Shown piece by piece: positions 12,424 to 23,519 of a stretch of DNA of 64,000 bases. The translations under genes and the position numbers were made by a program. Under the pieces are notes generated by a model. The model was not told the DNA's origin. It searched no databases and saw only the letters and a program-made list of their open reading frames with translations. Source of the stretch: Prinia subflava (taxonomy: Eukaryota; Chordata; Aves; Passeriformes; Cisticolidae); contig NC_086258.1 in the NCBI RefSeq assembly GCF_021018805.1, positions 13,055,936 to 13,119,935 on the forward strand, given 5' to 3'. How positions within the stretch are numbered: the stretch's first letter is position 1; each line of letters starts with the position of its first letter.

Positions 12424-12823
12424 TAAATTCTGTGTGCCCCAGGATGCTGAGGGGTTAAAATCCTAGATAAAAACATTAAATTCTGTGTGCCCCAGGATGC
12501 TGAGGGGTTAAAATCCTGAATAAAAATTGTTAAATTCTGTGTGCCCCAGGATGCTGAGGGGTTAAAATCCTAAATAAAAACATTAAATTCTGTGTTCCCC
12601 AGGATGCTGAGGGTTTAAAATGCTAAATAAAAATGTTGAATTCTGTGTTCTCCAGGATGCTTAGGGGTTAAAATGATAAATAAAAATGTTAAATTTTGTG
12701 TTTTCCAGGATGCTGAGGGGTTAAAATCCTAGATAAAAACATTAAATTCTGTGTGCCCCAGGATGCTGAGTGTTTAAAATCCTGAATAAAAATATTAAAT
12801 TCTGTGTGGTCCAAGATGCTCCA
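12424..12823. repeat. 53/54-bp minisatellite, about 7.5 copies
   Basis: Each unit starts TAAATTCTGTG and contains CCCCAGGATGCTGAGGGG and AAAATCCTAAATAAAAA. Unit starts fall near 12424, 12477, 12531 and then every ~53 bp to about 12797, where the last copy is partial. Units differ by point changes (for example GTGCCCC against GTTCTCC) with almost no length change. Confidence 0.95.
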
Positions 12824-13199
12824 ATCTTCATCCATGTGTGGACCCGAAGGATTGCACTGTGAATTAGGGATCCTCAGTGGGAGGGATAAATCGGGGCACA
12901 AAACTCAAGATTTGAGCAAATTCTCTCTGTTTCAACCAAGATTTCTCATGAATTACCACCAAAAGTCTCCTGGTGGAGCAGGAATTATCCTGTCCCCAAC
13001 CTTTCATGAAACAGCTCCCCTGCAAAACCCAAGCAGCAACTCCCAACACCCCGAAAGGACCAGAAGAACGAAATATTTCAGTGAAAAAATGGGAAGAGTG
13101 GCCCGGGAGGATGCACTGATCCCCTCTGTGAGCTGAAATATTGAGCAGAGGATGGAGCCCAGGGGCAGAGCGTGGCTGTGTCTGGGAGCAGCCAGTGTG

Positions 13200-13400
13200 G
13201 CCCCCCCGGCCCAGCCTGCAGCTTTGCTGTCATTAATAAAGCCCAAAAAGCCAGAGGTGGGGCCACATGTGGTGTCAATACGCTTTAATTAAGTGTAATA
13301 ATTCCCCTTTTCCTGAGGTGGACGTGCTAAGGCAGATTTCTCTGCGGAGATTTATGTCCTGGATGAGGATTTCTGGGCTGTCCCCTCGCACTGTGCAGAG
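13200..13400. promoter_or_regulatory. Candidate conserved non-coding block with E-box and TTAATTAA palindromes
   Basis: This short unique block lies just upstream of the 11-bp array. It contains the perfect 10-base palindrome CCACATGTGG at 13263-13272 (an E-box of the CANNTG class) and TTAATTAA at 13285-13292 (a double homeodomain-type core). It also contains AATAAA-like ATTAATAAAGCC near 13230. Regulatory activity is inference from motif clustering only; random occurrence is possible. Confidence 0.25.
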
Positions 13401-13424
13401 CAACAGTGCCCTCTTTGGGAACAC

Positions 13425-14460
13425 GGGGATCCTGCAGGGATCCTGCAGGGATTGGGCAGGAATTCTGCAGGGATCCTGCAGGGATTGTGCAGGGATTGTG
13501 CAGGGATCCTGCAGGAATTCTGCAGGGATTCTGCAGGGATTGTGCAGGGATTGTGCAGGAATTCTGCAGGAATTCTGCAGGAATTCTGCAGGGATTGTGC
13601 AGGGATTCTGCAGGAATTCTGCAGGAATTCTGCAGGGATTGTGCAGGGATCCTGCAGGGATTTTGCAGGGATTCTGCAGGAATTCTGCAGGGATCCTGCA
13701 GGGATTGTGCAGGAATTTTGCAGGAATTCTGCAGGAATTCTGCAGGGATTCTGCAGGGATTCTGCAGGAATTCTGCAGAGATTCTGCAGGGATTCTGCAG
13801 GGATCCTGCAGGGATTGTGCAGGGATTCTGCAGGGATTCTGCAGGAATTCTGCAGAGATTCTGCAGGGATTCTGCAGGGATCCTGCAGGGATTGTGCAGG
13901 GATTCTGCAGGAATTCTGCAGGGATTCTGCAGGAATTCTGCAGGGATTCTGCAGGGATCCTGCAGGGATTGTGCAGGAATTCTGCAGGGATTCTGCAGGG
14001 ATTCTGCAGGGATCCTGCAGGGATTGTGCAGGAATTCTGCAGGAATTCTGCAGGAATTCTGCAGGGATCGTGCAGGGATTGTGCAGGAATTCTGCAGGGA
14101 TTGTGCAGGAATTCTGCAGGGATTGTGCAGGGATTCTGCAGGGATTCTGCAGGGATTCTGCAGGGATTCTGCAGGAATTCTGCAGGAATTCTGCAGGGAT
14201 TCTGCAGGAATTCTGCAGGGATTCTGCAGGGATTCTGCAGGAATTCTGCAGGAATTCTGCAGGAATTCTGCAGGGATTCTGCAGGGATTGTGCAGGGATT
14301 CTGCAGGAATTCTGCAGAGATTCTGCAGGGATTCTGCAGGGATTCTGCAGGGATTCTGCAGGGATTCTGCAGGGATTCTGCAGGGATCCTGCAGGGATTC
14401 TGCAGAGATTCTGCAGGGATTGTGCAGGGATTGTGCAGGAATCCTGCAGGAATTCTGCAG
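13425..14460. repeat. 11-bp minisatellite (about 1 kb, ~94 units)
   Basis: The unit is GGGATTCTGCA with frequent variants: GGAATTCTGCA, GGGATCCTGCA and GGGATTGTGCA. Length is strictly kept at 11 bp, so all forward frames stay open through an 11-residue protein repeat, giving a spurious 431-codon frame and similar ones on the minus strand. The array is dense in PstI (CTGCAG), EcoRI (GAATTC) and BamHI (GGATCC) palindromes. Confidence 0.97.
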
Positions 14461-15734
14461 GACAGGGCTCCGAGCGCTCCCACACGTCCACTTCCCACAG
14501 GGGTTTGTAGTTTTGCTCCCCCTGGAGCAAAGACCCTTTTCACTCTGAGCTCCTTCACGTAGAAAACAAACGTAAGAAAGCTTCAGAGGGGCTTCTGCAG
14601 ATTCCTAATTTCATTTCTCACACCTCGCTGAAGCTCCCTGTCGATTTAGGACAGCCCTGTCTGCATCCAAATCTTACCAGACACGCTGGAGAGTTTGTTC
14701 TCCCACCCAAAAGATTATTTCTGAGCCTGACCCAGCCTGATGCCCTCAAATCCAAACATCCCAGGTCAGGTGAAATCCCAGCTTTCCTTGGTGGCTGGAA
14801 GGGGAGAGGAGGTGCCGGCAACTTGCAAATCCTGCTACAATTTGAATTCTCTCCCTGGATGGTTCATATTTTAACCATTCCGTGGCTCTTTTCCCAAATC
14901 CTGGTCTCAGTCCATGTCCTGAAGTTCTCCTGAGTTCCAGGGGAGCTGGGGGAGCTTGGCCCTGCCTGTCCCAGGGGCTGAGCTCCATCCTTGCTGTGGA
15001 TTTTGGCTACGCTGAGCAGCACTTCGTTTCTTTTTTATTTAGGTTATTTCTAAACAAATCAGAACTCCCATGCCAGGAGTTTGCACAGCCTTTGACATCC
15101 AAAAAAAACCCCTTTCACAAGCAGTCAGGGCACTGTGATCACTCACACCAGAACAAAAACCATGATGATGTGTCCTGGACACCTCTATTTAAATCGAGGA
15201 TGCTCCCCCAGCCCCTGGGTTATCCCAGCTCCGTGCAGAGATTTGTTCCATGAGAACAGCAGAGTGTTAAAATTGCCTTCCCCAAATCACCCCCAAATCT
15301 CTGCGCTCTCAAGGACGGGTCCTTGCAAGAGAAAGCAATAATCAAGAGGAATCCAGCCAGCTATGGCTCAGATTTTATAATGTTTCCCCGCTGTTATTTT
15401 CACCACAGGCTATTTTCTATTCCTCACCTCTTCTTTTTTATTTTTTTTTCCCCTCCATCAAGTTGCTCTTTAAGGTCACATCTGTTGGGGGCTCATAATG
15501 ATTTTTATCACAACTTTGCAGAGAAGGGAAGCTCTCGGATGCAAAGGGAGCTGCAGTGAGACAGGTTTGTGTCAGGGGGGACTTCTCTCCCTCCTGAGGC
15601 ATTTTCTCAGCTCCAATATTTCTCAGATATTTTACTGTCCAAGAAAAGCCTCATCTGAGTGTAAAAATGTGGACGGCAGAGCAAAAATTTATCTGCAAAA
15701 TTCCTGTTCTTAAAGGGGGTTTATATGAAAAATG
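14461..15734. other. Unique non-coding DNA
   Basis: No gene or repeat is recognised. A T-rich tract lies around 15430-15450. The frame at 14882-15253 (123 codons) has no recognisable domain. Confidence 0.5.
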
Positions 15735-16005
15735 GGGGGAAACTTTTAGCAGGGTCTAAGACAAGGAGTAATGGTTTTAAATGAAATTGGGATAGATTTA
15801 GACCGGATATAAAGAAGAACAGTTTAAAATGGGGGTGGTGAAACACGAGCAGAGGTTGCTCAGAGAGGTGGTGGATGCTCCATCCCTGGGAATGTTCCAG
15901 GTCAGGGTGGAGCTTTGAGCAACGTGGTTTAGTGGAAGATGTTCTTGGGGTGGGACTCGGTGGCCTTTAAAGGTCACTTCCAACCCGAAATGCTCCACGA
16001 ATCCA
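15735..16005 (+). mobile_element. CR1 LINE 3' end, best-preserved copy in the window
   Basis: About 270 bases follow the CR1 3' region in order: AACTTTTAGCAGGGTCTAAG, ACAAGGAGTAATGGTTTTAA, the AGATTTAGACCGGATATAAA stretch, GGTTGCTCAGAGAGGTGG, CTTTGAGCAACGTGG, and CCTTTAAAGGTCACTTCC near the end. It is a 5'-truncated plus-strand copy with no intact coding capacity. The usual terminal ATTCTATG repeats have decayed to ATCCATGG. Confidence 0.92.
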
Positions 16006-16409
16006 TGGAAATTCTACTGCAGGAGATCTTCTCCCATCCCAGTGTCTTTCCATCTTATTTTGGGCACACTTTTGCCTTGGGGCTTTGAGGGACTCTTGCT
16101 TGTCTCTCCACCAGCTACACAAAACCAGCCCAGCCCTGCTTTTCTCTGTCCTTTTTTTGCTTTTTCTGTTCCCTGTGATCCCCACAGAAATTGCTACCGA
16201 ACCATAAATCCACCATTCTAAATCCATTTTGTACCGAGGCAAACGACGTCAGAAAGAGCAAAGCAAGAGATTTCCAGGTTATTCCTGTCCCGGGCAATGT
16301 GGGGAAGATCAAATTGTACAAGAAATTCTGGCAGCTGACTTTTGGGAGCTGCACTGGGAGCTCCATCAGTCATGTTCAGCCTCCTGCGGGTGCATTTTTC
16401 AATTGATAT

Positions 16410-16700
16410 CCCTTAAATAACCTTAATTACGTGTACGTTCGAGTGCCTCATCCAGCGGGGAAAATTGAGGAAGACACTTATTAAAAAGAGGCACCAGCAC
16501 ATGTGGTATTATTTTTACAGCCATCCCGTGTGTTGATATAAAGTATTACATTTGAGTCAAACCTCATTTGGGTGAGCAGTTGAAGTGAAAGCCGAGCTGC
16601 TCCGCGTCGTGGCCGCCCAATTAGCGCGGTGATTAGCCCGGGCTAATATCAACAGAGCCAGGCCCGGGGCAATGTGACAGTTACATCACCACAGGCTCCC
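16410..16700. promoter_or_regulatory. Candidate regulatory block with paired homeodomain-type sites
   Basis: Unlike its surroundings, this block holds several CpGs (CTCCGCGTCGTGGCCGCCC near 16600) and a cluster of TAAT-type cores: CCTTAATTACG, CCCAATTAG and the perfect 16-base palindrome ATTAGCCCGGGCTAAT at 16632-16647. The CpG content and motif density resemble conserved non-coding enhancers, but this is inference. No cross-species comparison could be made here. Confidence 0.35.
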
Positions 16701-16999
16701 GGCCGCTTCCCGAGGCTTCCTGCCTCCAATCCTGGAGAGCTGCAGCCTCCAGAGGATCCCTGAGGAAAAGGAGAAATCGAGGTTGAGGAGAAGCCAGCGA
16801 ACGTTGTCTGGCGGAGGCCGAACGTTTGTGCTGATATTTCCCCCTCACTATTTCCCAGCGTTTCTTCCCAATTTTCCAATGTTTTTCCCCAGTTTCCCAA
16901 CGTTTTTCCTGCACATCTGATCTGTTGCTCTCAGCCACTCCTGCTGGAAAGGCTGATGAGAAATTGTTTATTTTCATGGAGGTTTTGCTCGACCTTGAA

Positions 17000-17230
17000 C
17001 GCCAGGTCCTGCTCGAGCTACTGAATAGCGGTTTATGCCGACGAGACCTTTGCAGAGCAGCCTTGAAGGTGCACAGGGATATTTATTTGTTTTATTTTTC
17101 AAAAAAATAAAGCTGTTTAAATTCCCAGTCATTAGCAGAACACGCTTGTTGCTTCCGCAGAGGGTTTACAAATAAATAAGTTCTTTTCAGAGTCCCCGTC
17201 CTTGTTGATCATCTGCGGTTTGGGACTTCT
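17000..17230. promoter_or_regulatory. Possible conserved non-coding block
   Basis: This unique block has retained CpGs (GCGGTTTATGCCGACGAGAC near 17030) and AT-rich cores such as GTTTACAAATAAATAAG (forkhead-like GTAAACA-type match on the opposite strand, near 17165). It lies 400 bp from the palindrome block. The call rests on composition and motifs only. Confidence 0.2.
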
Positions 17231-20200
17231 CTCCCTTTCCCCTCTCAAATACTGCCAGGAAACCAAAGCTGGCTCTGTCTTTATCAACCCCTGGACAGGA
17301 AAGTTTATTTTCTTTATTTTTTTATGCTTTGCTGTAAGTTGATATCAGTCTTGAATATTTTCACCCTCTCCTTCCATCCCGTTTTGAACTTTTTTCCGCA
17401 GCCTCCATGGCTGCCCTTCCAATGGGTTTATAAATCCGTGGGATCTTCTGAAGATTTTTGGTTTAAAAAGAGAAGTAGGGCAGAATTGTGATTTAGATGT
17501 GTTTGAACATCCAGAATTTCTAATATCTAGAAATTTGTACAGATAACTAATTAACTGAAATTAATAATTTGAATTTTCTACATGTGTTCTAGTCAATGTT
17601 TTTATGGACGCTCACCTCTATCACTCACAGTGGAATCTTTGCTTTTTCCCCCACGTACAAAACACCTTTTTAAACATAGAATATATTTAATTCAAGAAGA
17701 AATTCTTCCTTTTCTCCACCCCCAAAGGCCTCCTCTGCGGGACATCCTTTGGTGAGACAGGAAGCCAAGAACTCAACCTGCATTCACGGCATGGAATGGC
17801 CAAAAATCACTTGAAACCCACCAAATAATTTTGTTTAGAGAGTTACTGAGTGTGTTTCACTGCCAGGCATCATTCCCCATTATCCTGGAAATGCCCAGGA
17901 GTGGATTTTTTTTCCCCCCTCCCAGCCTCAAGCTGACTTTGACTGAAACCCTTCCATGAGGGGAGTTTGTAACAAGCGCGACGAGGTTCAAACACATCCC
18001 CCTTCATTTCCTCTCATTTTATGCAATGTAAATAAATCCTCCGTGGGGCTGGGAGGCTACTGGAAGGCTCGGAATGCCGCTCATGTGTTCTAAATAAGGC
18101 ACTCCCAAAAAAAGCCATGCCTGCAGGCTGAGGAAGGGGATTGTCAGTGGTGGAGGAGAAAGGTCGAGGGGTGCAAGTGGGCTTTTTCCTGCACTGCTCC
18201 GAGGGGGATAAACAGCAGGGCAAGAAATGCTCTGCCCAAATAAAACAAAGCAAAAGGAGGAGGAAAATCCATGGCTCTGCTGGGGGGTGGCTGGTTTGGC
18301 TAAACCCAACTGCTCCCTGGAATTGCAGGGCTTGGTTTAACAAGAGAGGTGCTTTTCTCTGGTGGAACTCCTGCTTCTCCTGCTCCTGCTGCCCTCCAAG
18401 AGCACCAAATTGTGTTTTGTTGCCCACACCAACGTGGAAATGGTTGAAAATGGGGCTGGAGGCTGCTTTCACAGGATTAAACCTGTTCCTTTCACTCCTA
18501 AACTGTTGGAAAACCTCCCTGCAAACAAGAATAGGCAGTTGAAAGTGGTTTACTTGCAACCGCAGTAAAAACCAACTGCACTCAACACAGCAAAGATGTT
18601 TTCATTTAATCCGATGCATTTCAGGTCTAAAATTCAGCCCTTGGAGTCTCCCTTTGTCCACATAACTGGTTCAGACACCCAGATTTGGGGGATTGGAATA
18701 CATGTCAGTTTTCCTCAGTTATAATCTGGTCTCCAGTTGAAGGGCAAAATAAGAATAAATACAAAATATAAATTGGAGAGAAATTACTCACAGGAATATT
18801 ACCCCCATGACAAATAAGCCTTCCCCTCATGCACTCAAACTGGCAAAATTAAGCTCAAAAAGGTTAAAAAAAAATCTAAAGATGTCAAACAAAATGTTTA
18901 ACCCAGCAGAATGGTGTCTCTTGTCTATTCCCAAATTGTTTAATGTAAGGCACAGCCTGCCTTTAATTTTAGTTTTTTTGGCCGGCTGCAAGAATTTTAA
19001 AGAGATCCTAATGATCCCTAAATCACAGATAACTGGAGCTCGAAACCCCCAGCTCTGCTCTCCTCATAATGTCATCCCTCGCCAGCTCTCTGTCGGGAGT
19101 GATTTTCAGTCAATTTGATCTTCAATAAATAACAGCCTGGGTAAACAGGTGAACTCACAGCAGAATAATCCTCCCAGCCCTGCCCCAACCCTCCCAGCCC
19201 CAGGGCCAGCAGGAGGGACACTTATGGGATTGGCAGCCCCTCCAGCGGGGTCCACTGCACTTTTCCAAGGGCTTAAATAGCCCTCAAGTGTGATTTTTAT
19301 CCTCTAAAACATCCTAAAATATGACCACATCCTAAATGCATTAAAGATTGTTCCAGGGCCCCTGCGGTTAAATGGAAGAACCAATATCCTTGAGTAGCTC
19401 TACAAATAGGAAAAGAAAACGACATCAAATGTATGTGCTGGTGAATAAAGGGATGGGGATATTTTACTTGGGGTTGAGGGAAGAATAGGGGATGTCTTGC
19501 CAATATTCAGGTTAAGTTCTTGCTGTGGTTTGGGGCAGAAAAAGGATAATGAGGACTGATCAAAATGAGCCAGAAAGGATCATGCAACGCCTTAATTCCT
19601 GAGGCTCTTGAGGAGCAAGACAGACAGATAAACAGGCAGGCTCCTGCTTCCCTCAAGGCTGCTCTTTGTCAAATTTACACCAAGCTTTTTATCTGACGAG
19701 AGCTTAAATTGGCCTTTAAGTTTCCCTCGCTGCAGATTCCACCCTGAGGAACATTTGCTGTGATTTCCTCGGAGTGTCCCACTGAAATAACTCATTTTTC
19801 CCTAATAGCTCTGCGAGCTCGAGGTCCATCCTGTTCACACTGGAGTTCCAGAGAAGTCCTCGTGGAGGGAAAAGATTAATAGAGGCAGCTGATGCTTTCA
19901 GGCAGGTTCAGCTGACTTCAAATCAGACACAGAGAGAAGGTTTTATAGGCTCATTCTTTTCTCTAGATATCCCTTCAGTGTAAATACATTTCACCTCATT
20001 TTCGACTTCATGTCACTGCGTTCCACTTAATGTCATTGCGTTTGACGTGAAGAGCTGTTTCTAATTAGGGATTTATGAAACTAATCAGCCCAGCCAGGTA
20101 AAATCCAGTCCAAAGGAGCAAACTGGGCCTGTCTGTCTGGAGGAGTCTCTGGACTCTCTGCTCTGTCAAACCCTGTAGGATGTCAAACCCTCCCGAGCAG

Positions 20201-23200
20201 CTGAGTGGAACCAGATGTGCCCAGGCCTTGTCCAGCGCTGCCTTCCACGTGGATGGAGCAGGTGTTTGGAGATTTCCAGAGCTCAAGCTGGAAATCCTGG
20301 CCTGGTTCTGCCTCCTCAGAGCCTTCCAGACAATGTGGCTGGAGGAGAGAGTGAGGCTGGTTCCCACTCAGCGCTGGAGGGCTGCAGGTCGCACTTCACT
20401 CTCCTTCCCACCTCATATTCCTTTCAGGACTTTTTCCCCTTTTTTTTTTTGGGCTGAGGCCCAGCAATTTGCTGAGCAAGGCGTCCAACGCAGCAGTGGG
20501 ACACGGTCCAGTGCAGTGGGTGGCTGCAGAGTACTGGGGAGAAATTTGAACTGGCCTCGTTAATACAAGAGTCCTGAAGCCAGCTATAAAATCCTTTTTT
20601 TTTATGTCTTAAAATTCCTTCCCTCGTTTTGTCAGAAATTCTGAAATTCGCTCCCAAGTTTGATTTTGCTGGTGTCACCCTGCGAGTCGAAATTTTGGTT
20701 TATTAAGTTCTTTTTGACCCGCCCTTTAATTGCCATTCCTGAGCTGTGCAGCACATCTGAACACCTTGGAATCCTTTTTGGGCATAGAACCAGAAGATTT
20801 GACATCCACTGGAAAAAGAAATTTGTAATTTCTTGAGTTTATCCTGGGCTGAAATTGTTCAGCAGGAGAAAATCACAAAGTTAACAGAGGTAAAATAACT
20901 GTGACTGTAATAATTCATCCCTAGATCATGAATTCAGTTTTAAACCACAGTCCTTTGAATGACTTCATGAAAAATGGGATTTCAGTTCTTTCTAGGAGTT
21001 TATTTGCAGTGTATTACTGTATTTAATACTGAAATGCATCTGAAGGAATGGTTAATGAGGCAAAATATGGTGCTGGATATCAAATACATGACAGAAAATT
21101 AAAATGTATCATAATTCAAATGAGACTGGCAAAAGAATGAATTGATTTCTTTATATAGACCTGCTCTTTTAAACCTGAGGCATTGATTTTCCCATCAGTT
21201 CCATTGGAGGTGGATGTAATTTAAAAATGTCAAAGCGTCTCCCTCCCCTCAGGCCTTTGCCAATATTTGCCCCTCAAATGAAAGTTTAGGAGGATTTGGA
21301 GGAAATGAAACATTCAGGAGAATTAGCCCAAGGCCTCCCTTCTCCTAAACCATAAATCCTGTTCGTGGAAGGCTTTCCCGGCCAAATTTGCCCAAATTTG
21401 GAGCTACTGGATCCCACTCTGGTTTTGACTCACTCCTCTGCTAGCACCAAGAACCCCACAATTCCTGGTGACCCAGATAAAAACTGCATTTATTTATTAT
21501 TATTTTTTAAGAGTCTGCCTGAAAATTCCTTCTTTGCCCACCCGGATTTCCAGCAGCTCTTTGATTTGCTGCTCCTTCCTCTCCTCAGTGGCTTCACAAT
21601 TCTCCTCCTCCTCCTCCCTGCTGCAAGAATCTGCTCCTCTGACTGAGGGAGAATTCCAAAACCCTGCACTGAGGCTTCCTCCATCCCTTCCAAAAGACTT
21701 CAACAGTCTCCTCTCTTTTTTTTCTTCTTTTTCTTTTTTTTTTCCTTATTTTTTCTCCTTTCCTTACATCATCCTCGTGGCTCCCATCCTTTCCCTCCAG
21801 ATTCATTATGTAACCATGAATCTCTCTTCAAACACATCTGGGGACGGAGGCAGAAGGGGGTAATGGCTCTAACATCTGGCAGGATTATTTTGGTATTATC
21901 ATTGCAGCTTCCTCCCGTTTCTCCTGCTTCCCTTTTGGCACTGAGGATGACAGGGAAATGTTTCCTTCCAGCTCCCTCCTGAGGGCTAAAAGAGGCTTTT
22001 TCCAGTGGGCAAAATGGAGAGGCCACGGCTGAGGAAGTGTTGGAGAAATATCAAAATATATCGAAATATCACAAAATATCAAGTGATGCCGTAATTTTTG
22101 TTGTTGATATCCTGGAATTCCCTGCCCTGTAGTCCCTAGAGGGGAGGCAGAGGAGGTGTTCCAGTGCCATCCACACTGCTTGGAGCCACCACCACGGAGC
22201 CAAATCCACCAGGGTCAGGTCCAAGGAAACGTCATTTAATAAATGAGGGAATGCTGAGATGGAAAATCCCCCAGCCCTGAACTCCTGGAGTGTTTGGGGG
22301 TTGGATTCAGTCCTGTAAGAGCAGGAACACTCCAGGTGCTCTGCGTGGATTCCTCCACGCCAAACCCACAGAAAATTGTCTGCATCAATCCTGATGATCC
22401 ACTCGGATTTGTTTATTTTCAAATAAACTCTGCTGCCTGAGGAACTCTCACTGCTGACATCCCATAAGTTTTCTCCTGGTGGGATCTGAGATATTCCTCA
22501 ACACAGCAGCAAACTCAACCCCCAGAACTGTCGGTGATCCTGTGTCCAGGCTCATTTCACCGTGCCAGAAACAGCTACGAATGGTTTATGGTGGGGTGGG
22601 TAATTAGGAGCTGTAACAACGGCACTTTTGGCCTGGTTGAGATCACAGAACTTGACCCACCAGGACTTTTTGGCCTCACTGGATAATTAATTTGCCACAT
22701 GGCTCAGAAAACAACAAGCAGGGCTGCCCCTTCCCCTGCAGATCACAGCTTAGGGAGTGTCTGGGAAGTTCCTTCAGGATGGGCAGCTAAAGGCTGACAG
22801 AAGAGCAAATTTGAGTGCAAAACGATTCCAAAATGAAACCCCAAATTGTCCACGGCGTTCCCTGCAGGCAGCACTGCCTTCCTCGCAATAATTAGGAGTG
22901 CAGCAAAGAAAGGGGCTGATAAATTAGCCAGAGATCCACGAGGAGAAAGGCAGCCAGAGCCCAAGCCCTCCAAGACATATGTCTTTATTTACCCAAACAT
23001 AAATCAAACCCAACAGGAACTCGTGCGAGTAAATCGGATCCCGCTTGTATGTTTTCCCTGACACATAAATCTGGCTGGGGCAGAATGGCATGAAAAATAG
23101 AGGAACCCAACTCCCAGGGGGACTCATCCTTCACGGAACCTGGACTGATCACTTACCCTGCTGGGCTCCGGCGCCCAGGGAATCCGGGATGTGCTGGGGG

Positions 23201-23362
23201 CCAGAGGGGCTGGATTGGGCTGTGTGTGCTACTGTGCATCCAGACTTTGGGAATGTCATTCCTGCTCCTGTCCTGCCTCTCCCAGGGCTCTGAGGGAAAA
23301 GCCAGCGGCTGTTTGGGTGTCAAACAGTGAAACACAAACAGGGGATCCTGGGGGCTGCAAGG
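17231..23362. other. Long stretch of mostly unique non-coding DNA
   Basis: No gene is recognised across about 6 kb. Small features are a pyrimidine tract at 21712-21766, an ATATCAAA-type run at 22041-22082, and a small duplicated phrase around 20008-20045 (TGTCACTGCG against TGTCATTGCG). Frames such as those at 18014-18559 (minus) and 18141-18542 (plus) overlap each other and show no domain. Confidence 0.5.
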
Positions 23363-23519
23363 GCTGGGGACACTGGGGAGGTGACAGCTTTTAATGGCTC
23401 AGCAAAGAGCAAACCCTGCATCATTTCTGGGTTTGAGGGGTGCTGGGGACACTGGGGAGGTGACAGCTTTTAATGGCTCAGCAAAGAGCAAACCCTGCAT
23501 CGTTTCTGGGTTTGAGGGT
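23363..23519. repeat. 79-bp direct tandem duplication, two copies
   Basis: A unit starting GCTGGGGACACTGGGGAGG and ending GGGTTTGAGGG occurs twice, at 23363 and 23442. By eye the copies differ at only about one internal position (CATCATTTC against CATCGTTTC), which implies a recent duplication. Flanking frames repeat the same peptide because of it. Confidence 0.92.

Noticed and set aside
13267..14562. Five long frames (352-431 codons) on both strands
   Set aside because: They are translations of the strict 11-bp array; stop-free reading in five frames is a property of the unit.
22190..22340. Possible further CR1 fragment (GGGGGTTGGATTCAGTCC)
   Set aside because: Only the GGTTGGA phrase matches; the flanks do not follow CR1 order.
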